DNA of 64,000 nt, from contig NZ_RAQM01000011.1 of the NCBI RefSeq assembly GCF_003610735.1, forward strand, positions 1-64,000. The letters run 5' to 3'. Both the position numbers and the translations under genes were made by a program. Of the stretch, positions 7,074-15,499 are shown piece by piece. Origin of the DNA: Tenacibaculum lutimaris (GTDB lineage Bacteria > Bacteroidota > Bacteroidia > Flavobacteriales > Flavobacteriaceae). Under the pieces are notes generated by a model that searched no databases, was not told the origin of the DNA, and saw only the letters and a list, made by a program, of their open reading frames with translations. Positions within the stretch are counted from its first letter, which is position 1, and every line of letters starts with the position of its first letter.

Positions 7074-8107
7074 GTATTTTTTCAAACATAAAAGAAACTT
7101 TAGACAAACAATTACCTTTTGTTACGTATAGAAAACCTAACTGTTCTACAATTAAGGGATGGTTTCAACAGAATAATAACTTAATTACCTCGAAAGATTA
7201 TAGTGAAAGTGGATTTATTTTTGCTCCGTTTGATAGTAGAGAAAAAGCTATTCTAATTCCTGAAAATCAATCTACTTATTTTGAAGAGAAAGTAAATATT
7301 GATCATATTTCTTCTAATAATACAAATTACAGTTCTGATACAGCTTCCGAAGAAAATCACATTCAACTAGTTAAAAAAGGGATAGCTGCTATTAAAAACC
7401 AGAAGTTTAAAAAAGTGGTGCTTTCTAGAAAAGAAAAAGTTGAATTACTAGATTTCAACCTTATTGAAACTTTTCAAAAACTATTAAATAGTTATCCTAC
7501 AGCTTTTGTATATGTTTGGTACCACCCAAAAGTTGGCTTATGGTTAGGAGCTACTCCTGAAACTTTGGTTAGCATCAAAGACACAAACTTTACGACTATG
7601 TCTTTGGCAGGAACACAAGTTTATAATGACACTACCAATGTTATTTGGCAAACTAAAGAAATAGAAGAACAACAATTTGTTACCGATTATATTACAGACA
7701 AGCTTATAAATTATTGCTCAGAAATTACCACCTCTAATACCGAAACTATTAGAGCAGGAAATTTACTTCATTTAAGAACCCTTATTAATGGTACATTAAA
7801 AACAGATAATGCTACTTTAATAAACAGTTTACATCCTACTCCTGCTGTTTGTGGAATGCCTTTAGAAGCATCCAAACAGTTTATATTGGATAATGAAAAC
7901 TACCATAGAAGCTTTTATACAGGCTTTTTAGGAGAACTAAACATAAACGACAAAGAAAGTAATTTGTTTGTAAATCTTCGTTGTATGGAAGTTTCTAATA
8001 AAGTTGTATACATTTATGTTGGTGGTGGAATTACACGCGACAGTAATCCTGTAAAAGAATGGCAAGAAACGGTTGCAAAAACAACTACCATGAAAAAAGT
8101 TTTATAA
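7070..8107 (+). CDS. menF: Isochorismate synthase
   Basis: The 345-residue protein is a chorismate-binding enzyme converting chorismate to isochorismate, the first step of menaquinone synthesis. Family motifs: KKVVLSRKEKV (about residues 112-122), WLGATPETLVS (catalytic Glu region), SLAGTQ, EEQQFVTDYI (metal/acid-base Glu), HPTPAVCGMP and the C-terminal GGGITRDSNPVKEW. The latter two favour isochorismate synthase over anthranilate synthase. The start is TTG at 7070, overlapping the hydrolase stop as TTGA, so translation is probably coupled. menB (40263) and menD (42852) are elsewhere in the window. EntC-type siderophore use is less likely with no siderophore genes around. Confidence 0.85.
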   Translation: MSIFSNIKETLDKQLPFVTYRKPNCSTIKGWFQQNNNLITSKDYSESGFIFAPFDSREKAILIPENQSTYFEEKVNIDHISSNNTNYSSDTASEENHIQLVKKGIAAIKNQKFKKVVLSRKEKVELLDFNLIETFQKLLNSYPTAFVYVWYHPKVGLWLGATPETLVSIKDTNFTTMSLAGTQVYNDTTNVIWQTKEIEEQQFVTDYITDKLINYCSEITTSNTETIRAGNLLHLRTLINGTLKTDNATLINSLHPTPAVCGMPLEASKQFILDNENYHRSFYTGFLGELNINDKESNLFVNLRCMEVSNKVVYIYVGGGITRDSNPVKEWQETVAKTTTMKKVL

Positions 8108-8211
8108 GAAAAACAACTATCTGATAAAATACTTTAGCTCAAACACAACATAACCCATTGAAATTCAGTTTTTTTTATTATATTTAGGAGAACTCAAAAA
8201 CTAGCTTTCCT

Positions 8212-8343
8212 ATGAAACAAAAATTACTTAGGATTAGCCAGCGTGAAGATAAACTTAATAGTAGAGTAGGTAGAACTTTAACTTATAAGCAGCTGGTTGA
8301 ATTCGCATCAAAACTACCAAACAAAATAAAATCACTTATGTAA
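8212..8343 (+). CDS. Small 43-residue protein, unknown
   Basis: An ATG at 8212 opens a 43-codon frame, basic (MKQKLLRISQ... ending KIKSLM), with no membrane segment and a charged helical composition. It is flanked upstream by a TATATTTAG box resembling -7 (about 8180) and downstream, 6 nt after the stop, by a strong hairpin at 8350-8387. This layout of promoter-like box, short frame and terminator supports a real gene or a small RNA. No family is recognised. It is 104 nt after menF. It could instead be the leader part of an untranslated transcript. Confidence 0.45.
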   Translation: MKQKLLRISQREDKLNSRVGRTLTYKQLVEFASKLPNKIKSLM

Positions 8344-8349
8344 AAAGTA

Positions 8350-8387
8350 AAAAACCACCAATTGCTGTGCAACAACTGGCGGTTTTT
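8350..8387. terminator. Intrinsic terminator, bidirectional
   Basis: A 15-bp stem (8350-8364 with 8373-8387) ends in TTTTT on the plus strand, giving a terminator for the small gene at 8212. On the minus strand the two A/C mismatches become G-U pairs and the T-run lies ahead, so it may also end transcription from the DUF3276 gene. Confidence 0.75.
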
Positions 8388-8431
8388 CTAGTGTAAATTG
8401 AATTTGAATTGATTTTTTTCATGCACAAACC

Positions 8432-8469
8432 AAACTCTAAACACAAATTATAATTTGTGTTTAGGGTTT
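8432..8469. repeat. 38-bp near-perfect palindrome
   Basis: Two 19-nt arms (8432-8450 and 8451-8469) are reverse complements with one mismatch, centred on ACAAATTA/TAATTTGT. It lies 23 nt past the end of the DUF3276 gene. It lacks a clean T-run, so it may be a 3' stabilising hairpin or a weak terminator. Confidence 0.7.
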
Positions 8470-8492
8470 ATACAAACAGTTATCTTCTGTTT

Positions 8493-8855
8493 TTAAATAT
8501 CATCAAAAGAAACATCAGTAAAACTTTCTGTAGAAGTAGCCTCTGTAGCTATACCTTCTTCTTTCTTATAGTCTTTTTGGTGACGCTCACTAATTACTTC
8601 AGAACCTTTTTCGTTTACTATAAAGTCTGTTGCTTTGTTCAACATTTCTGCAAAATCAGTAAAGTCTTCTTTATATAAGTAAATTTTATGTTTCTGATAA
8701 TGGAAAGATCCATCATCGTGAGTGAATTTTTTACTCTCAGTTACTGTTAAATAATAATCATCTGCCTTTGTAGATCTAACGTCAAAAAAATACGTTCTTC
8801 TTCCTGCTCTTAAAACTTGTGAAAAAATTTCTTCTTGTTCTACTCTCTCGCTCAT
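8493..8855 (-). CDS. DUF3276 PUR-alpha-like nucleic-acid-binding protein
   Basis: The 120-residue protein belongs to the DUF3276 family, the Bacteroidetes/spirochaete PUR-domain proteins related to Borrelia BpuR. Typical segments are EIFSQVLRAGRRTYFFDVRST (quoted in part: VLRAGRRTYFFDVR, about residues 14-27), YYLTVTESKK and HKIYLYKEDF; about residues 10-90 form a single PUR repeat that dimerises. The C-terminal tail is acidic and disordered (EATSTESFTDVSFDDI). Family members bind single-stranded DNA and RNA and have been implicated in gene regulation in Borrelia; the role here is inferred. The abundant conserved gene has its own leader region (8856-8934). Confidence 0.85.
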   Translation of the reverse strand: MSERVEQEEIFSQVLRAGRRTYFFDVRSTKADDYYLTVTESKKFTHDDGSFHYQKHKIYLYKEDFTDFAEMLNKATDFIVNEKGSEVISERHQKDYKKEEGIATEATSTESFTDVSFDDI

Positions 8856-8934
8856 AATTCGCTTTAAATAATAGTTGTTTACTTAAAATTTCTCAACAAA
8901 TCTAACAAAATATTTGACTTGGCAATACGAATTG

Positions 8935-10689
8935 CTATATTTCTTTTTCTAAAAGTTGTTGTTCATAAAGGTCTTTATAGTATCCTTTTTCCTTTATTAA
9001 TTGATTATGAACACCTTGTTGAATTATCTTTCCGCTATCTAATACGATAATTTTATCGGCATTTTTTGCTGAAGATACCCTGTGGCTAATAATTATTGTG
9101 GTTTTATCGCTAGAAACTCGCTCTAAATTAGATAAAATTCGTTCTTCTGTCTCGGTATCAACAGCTGATAAACAATCATCAAAGATTAAAATTTTTGGAT
9201 CTTTAATAATCGCTCTTGCTATAGAGGTTCGTTGCTTCTGACCTCCTGATAATGTTACTCCTCTCTCTCCTAAAATAGTTTTATAACCTTCTTTAAAATC
9301 TATAATATTCTCGTGAATTACAGCATTTTTGGCTGCTTCAATAATTTCTTCTTCAGTAGCATCTTCTTTACCAAATTTGATGTTATTTTCTATGGTATCT
9401 GAAAATAAAAATGGTTCTTGTGGCACAAATCCTATTTGGTTTCTTACATCGTATAAATTACAAGTTGTAATATCTTCCCCATCTATAAACACTGTTCCCT
9501 CAGTAGTATCGTACAATCGCGATATCAAATTAATAATAGTAGATTTTCCACTTCCTGTTTTACCCAATATTGCTAAAGTTTCTCCTTTATCAACCTTAAA
9601 ACTCACATCTTTTAATGCTGTAATATTAGTATCTTCATAAGTTAAAGAAACATGTTTAAACTCTATCTCTCCTTCTATCTCCGTCGTTCCTTCATTTGTA
9701 TTTTGTATTTCAGGAACATGCTGTAAAAACTCATTAATTCTTTCTTGAGAAGCTTCTGCTTGCTGAATCATAGAAGTAACCCAACCTACAACGGCAACTG
9801 GCCAGGTTAAAATATTTACATACATAACAAATGCTCCTATGGCTCCTACTTGTATCTCTCCATTGATATACAATGTTCCTCCAACATATAATACAATAAT
9901 ATTACTAATCCCGATTAACAAAATCATTAAAGGAAAAAATAGTGCTTGTACTTTATATAAATCAATATTCTTTTCTTTGTTAGCATCAGCTAAATCATCA
10001 AAGTTTTTGATTACTGCATTTTCAATAGCATACGATTTTACTACGTTAATACCTGAAAAAAACTCTTGATTAAATGTTGTTAACTTCGATAAATATTGTT
10101 GAACAATGGTACTTCTTTTATTTATCTGCTTACTCAACACAAAAATAGATACCGATAAAACTGGAAACGGTATCATGGTGTATAAAGTTAGTTTTGGAGA
10201 AATTGCATACATCTGGGTAAAACCAATTACGAAAGATACTAGCATGTTTAAAGAATACATGATAGAAGGACCAACATACATACGCACCTTAGACACATCT
10301 TCGCTAATACGGTTCATTAAATCCCCCGTTCTATTTTGCTTGTAAAAATTAAGAGATAATCGCTGATATTGCTGATAAATCTCATTCTTTAGGTCAAATT
10401 CAATCATTCGTGACATTACAATGATAGTTTGACGCATTAAAAAAGTAAAGAAACCACCCAATAAAGTTACTCCAATTATCAGTAAAATGTTGTTTAGTAA
10501 AATACTTTTCACTTCCGACAACTCTGTTATTTTTCCTAACTGATAGTCTTCTACCACATTAAGCGAATCACCAACAAAATCGGGGATTCTTAGTGTAAAT
10601 ATTTTTGCTAGAACTGTTATAAAAATCCCTAACAATAACCTCCACTTATACTTTATGAAATACTTATTTAAATGCTGTAATGCTTTCAA
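8935..10689 (-). CDS. ABC transporter, fused permease and ATPase (exporter type)
   Basis: The 584-residue half-transporter has six membrane segments in residues 1-310 and a nucleotide-binding domain after about 335. NBD motifs are Walker A GKTGSGKST, Q-loop QEPFLF, signature LSGGQKQR, Walker B ILIFDDCLSAVD and H-loop SHR. The first Asp-Asp-Cys in place of the usual DEP after Walker B is common in MsbA/MdlB-type proteins, though an Asp stands where the catalytic Glu normally is (FDDCLS), so ATP hydrolysis by a homodimer may be low and a partner half-transporter may be needed. Substrate cannot be told; multidrug or lipid export is usual for the type. Confidence 0.85.
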   Translation of the reverse strand: MKALQHLNKYFIKYKWRLLLGIFITVLAKIFTLRIPDFVGDSLNVVEDYQLGKITELSEVKSILLNNILLIIGVTLLGGFFTFLMRQTIIVMSRMIEFDLKNEIYQQYQRLSLNFYKQNRTGDLMNRISEDVSKVRMYVGPSIMYSLNMLVSFVIGFTQMYAISPKLTLYTMIPFPVLSVSIFVLSKQINKRSTIVQQYLSKLTTFNQEFFSGINVVKSYAIENAVIKNFDDLADANKEKNIDLYKVQALFFPLMILLIGISNIIVLYVGGTLYINGEIQVGAIGAFVMYVNILTWPVAVVGWVTSMIQQAEASQERINEFLQHVPEIQNTNEGTTEIEGEIEFKHVSLTYEDTNITALKDVSFKVDKGETLAILGKTGSGKSTIINLISRLYDTTEGTVFIDGEDITTCNLYDVRNQIGFVPQEPFLFSDTIENNIKFGKEDATEEEIIEAAKNAVIHENIIDFKEGYKTILGERGVTLSGGQKQRTSIARAIIKDPKILIFDDCLSAVDTETEERILSNLERVSSDKTTIIISHRVSSAKNADKIIVLDSGKIIQQGVHNQLIKEKGYYKDLYEQQLLEKEI

Positions 10690-10760
10690 CCTTACTTTTT
10701 TATAAAAATTTAACTTAAAAAAGGGCTCTTGTTAAAGATACCATAATTGAGCTCTCTTTT

Positions 10761-10792
10761 TTTGCTTTTGTTTTAACGATTTCTTACTTTTG
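10761..10792 (+). promoter_or_regulatory. Promoter of the leucine-type dehydrogenase gene
   Basis: TTTG at 10761-10764 followed after 20 nt by TACTTTTG at 10785-10792 fits the Bacteroidetes TTTG-N19-21-TAnnTTTG promoter. It overlaps the upstream ATG at 10792, showing that the real start is the ATG at 10846. Confidence 0.75.
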
Positions 10793-10845
10793 TGCTCGAA
10801 TTTTTGAGATTGCTTAAATTATCTCAAATTAAAAAACTAAAACAA

Positions 10846-11946
10846 ATGACATCAGAAATCATTGATACTAAAGATCTTAAGAACGACCCTGTGTTTGGTC
10901 AATTATCTTTTGACAATCACGAGCAGATCGTTTTTTGCAACGACGAAGATACAGGTTTAAAAGCAATTATTGGTATTCACAACACAACTTTAGGACCTGC
11001 TTTAGGAGGTACAAGAATGTGGCAATATAAAAGTGAATGGGAAGCTTTAAATGATGTATTACGTTTGTCTCGTGGTATGACTTATAAGTCTGCTGTTACT
11101 GGTTTAAACCTTGGTGGTGGTAAAGCAGTTATTATTGGTGATGCTAAAACTCAAAAAAATGACGCGTTAATGCGTAAATTTGGTGAGTTTGTTAACTCTT
11201 TAAGCGGAAAATATATTACTGCTGAAGATGTTGGGATGGAAACTCGTGATATGGACGTTATTCGTGAAGTAACTCCACACGTTACTGGTGTTTCTGAAGC
11301 AATTGGCGGATCTGGAAATCCTTCTCCTGTAACTGCTTACGGAGTATATATGGGTATGAAAGCTGCTGCTAAATATAAATTCGGTACCGATAACTTAGAC
11401 GGTAAAAAAGTATTAGTACAGGGTGTTGGTCACGTAGGCGAAACTTTAGTTAAGCATATTACTGACGAAGGTGCTCAAGTTATCTTAAACGATATTAACG
11501 AAGCTCGTTTAGAAGAATTAAGCAAGAAATATGGTGCTAAAGTAGTTTTAGGAAACGATATTTTTGGTTTAGACCTTGATATATATGCTCCTTGTGCTTT
11601 AGGTGCTACTCTTAACGATGAAAGCATTGCTCAATTAAAAGCTAAAGTAATTGCTGGTGCTGCCAACAACCAATTAGCTAACGAATTAAAGCATGGTATG
11701 ATGTTAAAAGAAAGAGGAATAGCTTATGCTCCTGATTTCTTAATCAATGCAGGTGGTATTATCAATGTATATGCAGAAGTTGAAGGTTACGACAAAGCTG
11801 AAAGCTTAAAGAGAACAGAAAACATCTACAACACTACATTAGAAATTTTCAATTTATCAGAAAAAGAAAATATCACTACACATCAAGCTGCTTTCAATAT
11901 TGCACAAGCAAGAATTGATGCTCGCAAAAAAGAGCAAAATAGCTAG
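10846..11946 (+). CDS. Glu/Leu/Phe/Val dehydrogenase (leucine-dehydrogenase type)
   Basis: The 366-residue enzyme interconverts a branched-chain or other amino acid with its 2-oxo acid using NAD and ammonia. Motifs: GPALGGTRM and the catalytic Lys in NLGGGKAVI (about residues 90-98), the second Lys/Asp region TAEDVGM, and the Rossmann motif VQGVGHVGE (about 194-202). The length (about 360) and sequence fit leucine dehydrogenase (ldh/bcd) rather than the longer glutamate dehydrogenases. The start is the ATG at 10846 because the upstream ATG at 10792 overlaps the promoter -7 box. In Bacteroidetes it supplies branched-chain oxo acids for iso-branched fatty acids (inference). A terminator follows at 11976. 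Confidence 0.88.
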   Translation: MTSEIIDTKDLKNDPVFGQLSFDNHEQIVFCNDEDTGLKAIIGIHNTTLGPALGGTRMWQYKSEWEALNDVLRLSRGMTYKSAVTGLNLGGGKAVIIGDAKTQKNDALMRKFGEFVNSLSGKYITAEDVGMETRDMDVIREVTPHVTGVSEAIGGSGNPSPVTAYGVYMGMKAAAKYKFGTDNLDGKKVLVQGVGHVGETLVKHITDEGAQVILNDINEARLEELSKKYGAKVVLGNDIFGLDLDIYAPCALGATLNDESIAQLKAKVIAGAANNQLANELKHGMMLKERGIAYAPDFLINAGGIINVYAEVEGYDKAESLKRTENIYNTTLEIFNLSEKENITTHQAAFNIAQARIDARKKEQNS

Positions 11947-11965
11947 ATAAAAAATAAAAAAGTTT

Positions 11966-12010
11966 TACTTTTGCAGAGCGTTAGAAATAGTTTCTATCGC
12001 TCTTTTTTTT
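11966..12010 (+). terminator. Terminator after the dehydrogenase, or attenuator ahead of nusB
   Basis: GAGCG...CGCTC with an inner AGAAA/TTTCT stem (11976-12002) is followed by eight T residues, a standard intrinsic terminator. It lies 30 nt after the dehydrogenase and 14 nt before nusB. A -7-like TACTTTTG sits directly before it at 11966-11973; if used, the hairpin would lie in the nusB leader. Confidence 0.7.
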
Positions 12011-12023
12011 AAAGTTCTTTAGA

Positions 12024-12962
12024 ATGATTAACAGAAGACATATTCGTGTTAAAGTAATGCAGTCGGTATATGCGATGCAACAATCGCACAGCGATGATTT
12101 AGTTAAGGAAGAAAAATTCTTAAAACACAGCATTCAAAAAATGTACGACCTGTACGTTTTAAATCTTCAATTATTAGTTGAAGTCCAAAAACTAGCTCAA
12201 AAAAGGATAGAGCTTTCAAAAAAGAAAATTCTTGCTACTAAAGAAGAACTTAATCCAAATACAAAATTTATTGACAACAAACTTTTAAACCAACTTAACG
12301 AAAGTGTAAGTTTAGAAGGGTATGTAGAGCTTAATAAATTAAACTATTGGGATCTTGACGATGAGTATGTAAAAATTTTGTTAGACGAATTACAAAAAAG
12401 TGACATCTACAAAAAGTACATGGATACAGTTGAAGATTCTTTTAATGTAGATCGTGCTTTTGTTATTGACTTTTTTAGAGAAATTGTAGCTCCTAACGAA
12501 AAAATAGCTGACTATTTTGAGGACAAAATGATTTCTTGGGTTGATGATATACCGTTTGTAAACACTTGGGTATTAAAAACTCTAAACAAACAAAAAGCCA
12601 ATAAACCTTTTATTTTAGGTAGTTTATATAAAGATAGCGAAGATCAAGCCTTTGTATCCAACTTATTTAACAAAACTGTGTTAAATCAGCATAAGTACGA
12701 AGACGATATCAAAGAAAAAACACCTAACTGGGAAGCCGATAGAATAGCCGATATTGATATGATTATTATTAAAATGGCTATTACAGAATTTTTACACTTC
12801 CCTTCTATTCCTAGTAGAGTTTCTATTAACGAATATATTGAGTTAGCTAAAGACTATTCTACTAATAAAAGTGGTTACTTTATCAATGGTGTTTTAGACA
12901 AATTAGCTAAAGACTACCTTAGCTCAAATAAGATGGTAAAAATAGGTAGAGGATTATTATAA
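12024..12962 (+). CDS. nusB: Transcription antitermination factor NusB
   Basis: At 312 residues this is the long Bacteroidetes form of NusB, which binds boxA RNA with S10/NusE and promotes antitermination of rRNA operons. The conserved opening NRRHIRVKVMQSVYAM (residues 3-18) is at the very N-terminus, followed by a helical insertion typical of the phylum; the C-terminal half holds the NusB core (ILKMAITEFLHF-like segment MIIIKMAITEFLHF about residues 248-261, and INEYIELAKDYS about 272-283). It heads a group with the DUF1573 lipoprotein and yajC. A hairpin with a T-run lies immediately upstream at 11976-12010. Confidence 0.9.
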   Translation: MINRRHIRVKVMQSVYAMQQSHSDDLVKEEKFLKHSIQKMYDLYVLNLQLLVEVQKLAQKRIELSKKKILATKEELNPNTKFIDNKLLNQLNESVSLEGYVELNKLNYWDLDDEYVKILLDELQKSDIYKKYMDTVEDSFNVDRAFVIDFFREIVAPNEKIADYFEDKMISWVDDIPFVNTWVLKTLNKQKANKPFILGSLYKDSEDQAFVSNLFNKTVLNQHKYEDDIKEKTPNWEADRIADIDMIIIKMAITEFLHFPSIPSRVSINEYIELAKDYSTNKSGYFINGVLDKLAKDYLSSNKMVKIGRGLL

Positions 12963-12999
12963 AAATTAGTATTTTTACAACAAACAAAAATATTTTACA

Positions 13000-13467
13000 A
13001 TGAAGAAAATAGCAGTAGCATTAGCATTTGTTGTTTCAGCAGGAATGTTAGTTTCTTGTGGACAAAGTAATGCTTCATCAAAAGTAAAAAAAGAAAACGT
13101 TGAAAACGCAGAAAAAAGAGACAACACTATTAACCAAGGTGCTCCAGTAATTTCTTTTGACAAAGAAGAATTTGATTTCGGCACAGTTAAAGAAGGTGAG
13201 GTTGTTGAAACTACTTTCATCGTAACTAATACAGGTAAAAGCGATTTAATTATAACACATGCTCAACCATCATGTGGTTGTACCGTTCCTGAGTGGACAA
13301 AGGATCCAATTGCTCCGGGTGAAGCAGGTGAAATTAAAATCAGTTTCAATACTAGCGGAAGAACTAACAAACAATCAAAATCTGTTACGTTAACTACCAA
13401 TACTGAGAAAGGTAGAGAAATAATTAAGATTTCTGGTATGGTAACTCCTAAAAACAAAGACGCATAA
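13000..13467 (+). CDS. DUF1573 lipoprotein
   Basis: The 155-residue protein has a lipoprotein signal peptide with the lipobox cysteine at residue 20 (AGMLVSC) and a charged linker, then one DUF1573 beta-sandwich domain (about residues 47-150) with the typical DFGTVKEGEVV, FIVTNTGKSDL and SCGCTVPEW segments. DUF1573 is an Ig-like (HYDIN/ASPM/abnormal spindle-like) domain found in exported Bacteroidetes proteins; function is unknown. It sits between nusB and yajC: 37 nt after nusB, and its stop codon shares one base with the yajC start (TAATG), so it is probably translated together with YajC. Confidence 0.85.
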   Translation: MKKIAVALAFVVSAGMLVSCGQSNASSKVKKENVENAEKRDNTINQGAPVISFDKEEFDFGTVKEGEVVETTFIVTNTGKSDLIITHAQPSCGCTVPEWTKDPIAPGEAGEIKISFNTSGRTNKQSKSVTLTTNTEKGREIIKISGMVTPKNKDA

Positions 13468-13787
13468 TGTTTACTACCATTTTTTTACAAGCTAGTTCTC
13501 AAGAAAGCTTAATGAACATGCTTCCTTTTGTAGCTATGATTGCTGTTTTTTATTTTTTAATTATTCGCCCTCAAATGCGTCGTCAAAAAAAAGAAAAACA
13601 GTTTCAAACAGAAATTAAAAAAGGAGCTAAAATTGTTACCACAAGTGGTATTCATGGAAAAATAGTTGAAATTAATGATACTGACAATACGGTTTCTATC
13701 GAAACAGGCGCTGGTAAAATTAAGTTTGAGCGTTCAGCTATTTCTATGGAACTAAGCAAAAAATATAGTGCTGAAAGTAAAAACTAA
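13467..13787 (+). CDS. yajC: Preprotein translocase subunit YajC
   Basis: The 106-residue protein has a single N-terminal membrane segment (about residues 16-35, MLPFVAMIAVFYFLIIRPQ) followed by the conserved basic RRQKKEK region and a small cytosolic beta domain with KIVTTSGIHGKI and the closing IKFERSAIS. YajC associates with SecDF at the Sec translocon. The ATG overlaps the DUF1573 stop by one base. A perfect palindromic terminator follows at 13805-13834. secDF is not adjacent here. Confidence 0.92.
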   Translation: MFTTIFLQASSQESLMNMLPFVAMIAVFYFLIIRPQMRRQKKEKQFQTEIKKGAKIVTTSGIHGKIVEINDTDNTVSIETGAGKIKFERSAISMELSKKYSAESKN

Positions 13788-13804
13788 CAGTAATACACTT
13801 ATAT

Positions 13805-13834
13805 AAAAAAGTGAGCTAATTAGCTCACTTTTTT
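13805..13834. terminator. Intrinsic terminator after yajC
   Basis: A perfect 18-nt palindrome (GTGAGCTAATTAGCTCAC, 13811-13828) is flanked by A6 and T6, so it can act on both strands. It closes the nusB-DUF1573-yajC unit. Confidence 0.9.
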
Positions 13835-13868
13835 GTTTTTTATGTAGATTGCGTCAATATTTATTTAT

Positions 13869-14798
13869 TTGAAAAAAAACTTCAACATACCTAAAACCTT
13901 TTTTGGCTTTTTAATTGCCTCCGTATTTTTTTGGCTACTTATAAACCTATCAAAAGAGTACAACGCAGAGGTAGAATATGACATTGAATATACTCAACTA
14001 CCTCAACAAAAAACATTAATTGAAGCTCCTTTTAACAAACTAACTTTAAATGTAAAAAGCAGTGGCTATAATTTATTAATGTCAAGCATTAACCATAAAC
14101 CAATCATACTACAATTAGATAAAGCAACTAAAGAAAAAGGAAATAACTATTATTTTTTATCCAAAAATCTTCTTCCTGAAATACAACATCAATTAAAATC
14201 CGGTATTGAGTTGAATAGTATTATAGTAGATACTATCCCTTTAAAAATAGGGTTGTTAAGCTCTAAAAAAGTTCCGTTAAAACCTAACGTAAACATTTCT
14301 TTTCAGTTAGGATATGGCCTTTCAAAACCCTTAACCCTTACCCCAGATAGTATTTTAATTTCTGGTAATGAAACTGATGTAAAAAAAGTAGAGTTTCTAA
14401 ATCTTGATAGTGCTACTTTAGAAAACATATCTAAAAACACAAATATTACTTCTTCTATTATATTTCCTGAAGGTGTTCAAATCAAAACAAACTATAAGTC
14501 AGCAAACATTGAATTATTAGTAGACAAATTCACTGAAGGTGAAATAGAAGTGCCTGTACTTGTTAAAAATGCTCCAAAAGGAATTAATATTTTCCCTAAA
14601 AAAGTAAAAATAATTTATAAAGTGGGCCTAAAAAATTTCAACGAAATTACTCCTGATTTATTTAAAATAGAATGTGATTATTTAGAAACTGAAAATAAAG
14701 AGCTAAACTACTTAACTCCTAAACTTAAGAGTTCTCCTAATTTAGCTACGGTGCTAAGAATAGTACCTGATAAAATTGACTTTTTAATTTACGAATGA
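13869..14798 (+). CDS. YbbR-like protein
   Basis: The 309-residue protein has one N-terminal membrane segment (FFGFLIASVFFWLLINLS, about residues 10-27) and three YbbR-type beta repeats in the outer part, recognisable from VPLKPNVNISFQLGYG and EIEVPVLVKNAPKG. YbbR proteins in Firmicutes (CdaR) regulate the diadenylate cyclase; in Flavobacteria the gene usually precedes coaE, as here, and no cyclase is adjacent. The start is TTG at 13869. The stop overlaps closely with the next start (1 nt gap to coaE at 14800), so the two are one operon. Function here is not known. Confidence 0.8.
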   Translation: MKKNFNIPKTFFGFLIASVFFWLLINLSKEYNAEVEYDIEYTQLPQQKTLIEAPFNKLTLNVKSSGYNLLMSSINHKPIILQLDKATKEKGNNYYFLSKNLLPEIQHQLKSGIELNSIIVDTIPLKIGLLSSKKVPLKPNVNISFQLGYGLSKPLTLTPDSILISGNETDVKKVEFLNLDSATLENISKNTNITSSIIFPEGVQIKTNYKSANIELLVDKFTEGEIEVPVLVKNAPKGINIFPKKVKIIYKVGLKNFNEITPDLFKIECDYLETENKELNYLTPKLKSSPNLATVLRIVPDKIDFLIYE

Positions 14799-14799
14799 T

Positions 14800-15390
14800 A
14801 TGGTAGTAGGTTTAACAGGTGGAATTGGTAGCGGAAAATCTACCATTTTAAAAATGTTTTCTGAGTTTAAAAACATCGCTATTTACATGGCTGATGATGA
14901 AGCTAAGAAGCTTATGCATACTTCACCCGAAATCAAAACTCGATTAGTTTCTGAATTTGGAAAAGACACCTATATCAATAATGAATTAAACAGACCTTAT
15001 TTGGCTTCTATTGTTTTTAAAAACAAAGAAAAATTAGCCTTACTAAACTCTATTGTTCATCCCGTTGTAAATGAGCATCTACAAAATTTTATCAAGCAAA
15101 ATTCTGATAAAGCTTATATTTTATATGAAAATGCAATACTTTTTGAAAACGAAAGCGACGCTTTTTGCGATAAAATTATTACTGTTACTGCTCCTGAAGA
15201 AGTTAGAATTAACCGAGTTGTAAAAAGAGACAACTCTACTATTGAAGAAGTAAAAAACAGAATGAAAAACCAATGGAGTGTTATTAAAAAAACACTTCAA
15301 TCAAACTATATTATTGATAATAAAACACTTAAACATTCTAAAGAACAAGTGTTAAAAATCCATAATTCTTTAACAAAAAGAACTGTATAA
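14800..15390 (+). CDS. coaE: Dephospho-CoA kinase
   Basis: The 196-residue P-loop kinase phosphorylates the 3' hydroxyl of dephospho-CoA, the last step of CoA synthesis. The Walker A GLTGGIGSGKST (about residues 4-15), ADDEAKKLM (acceptor-binding Asp), NRPYLASIVF, and the LID segment with RVVKRDNSTIEEVKNRM are present. Length is normal. It follows the YbbR-like gene by one base and ends 110 nt before the histidine kinase. Assignment is secure. Confidence 0.93.
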   Translation: MVVGLTGGIGSGKSTILKMFSEFKNIAIYMADDEAKKLMHTSPEIKTRLVSEFGKDTYINNELNRPYLASIVFKNKEKLALLNSIVHPVVNEHLQNFIKQNSDKAYILYENAILFENESDAFCDKIITVTAPEEVRINRVVKRDNSTIEEVKNRMKNQWSVIKKTLQSNYIIDNKTLKHSKEQVLKIHNSLTKRTV

Positions 15391-15499
15391 TTTACGCTTT
15401 GCTAACTTTAAATGTTAAAATTTCCTTAATTTTACAATAACTTTGTTAATCTAAGTTAAAACATTATATCTCTAACTTTTATTAATTTATTTTTGAATA

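Noticed and set aside
10792-10845. Longer N-terminus of the leucine-type dehydrogenase
   Set aside because: The ATG at 10792 overlaps the last base of the -7 box, ahead of transcription start.
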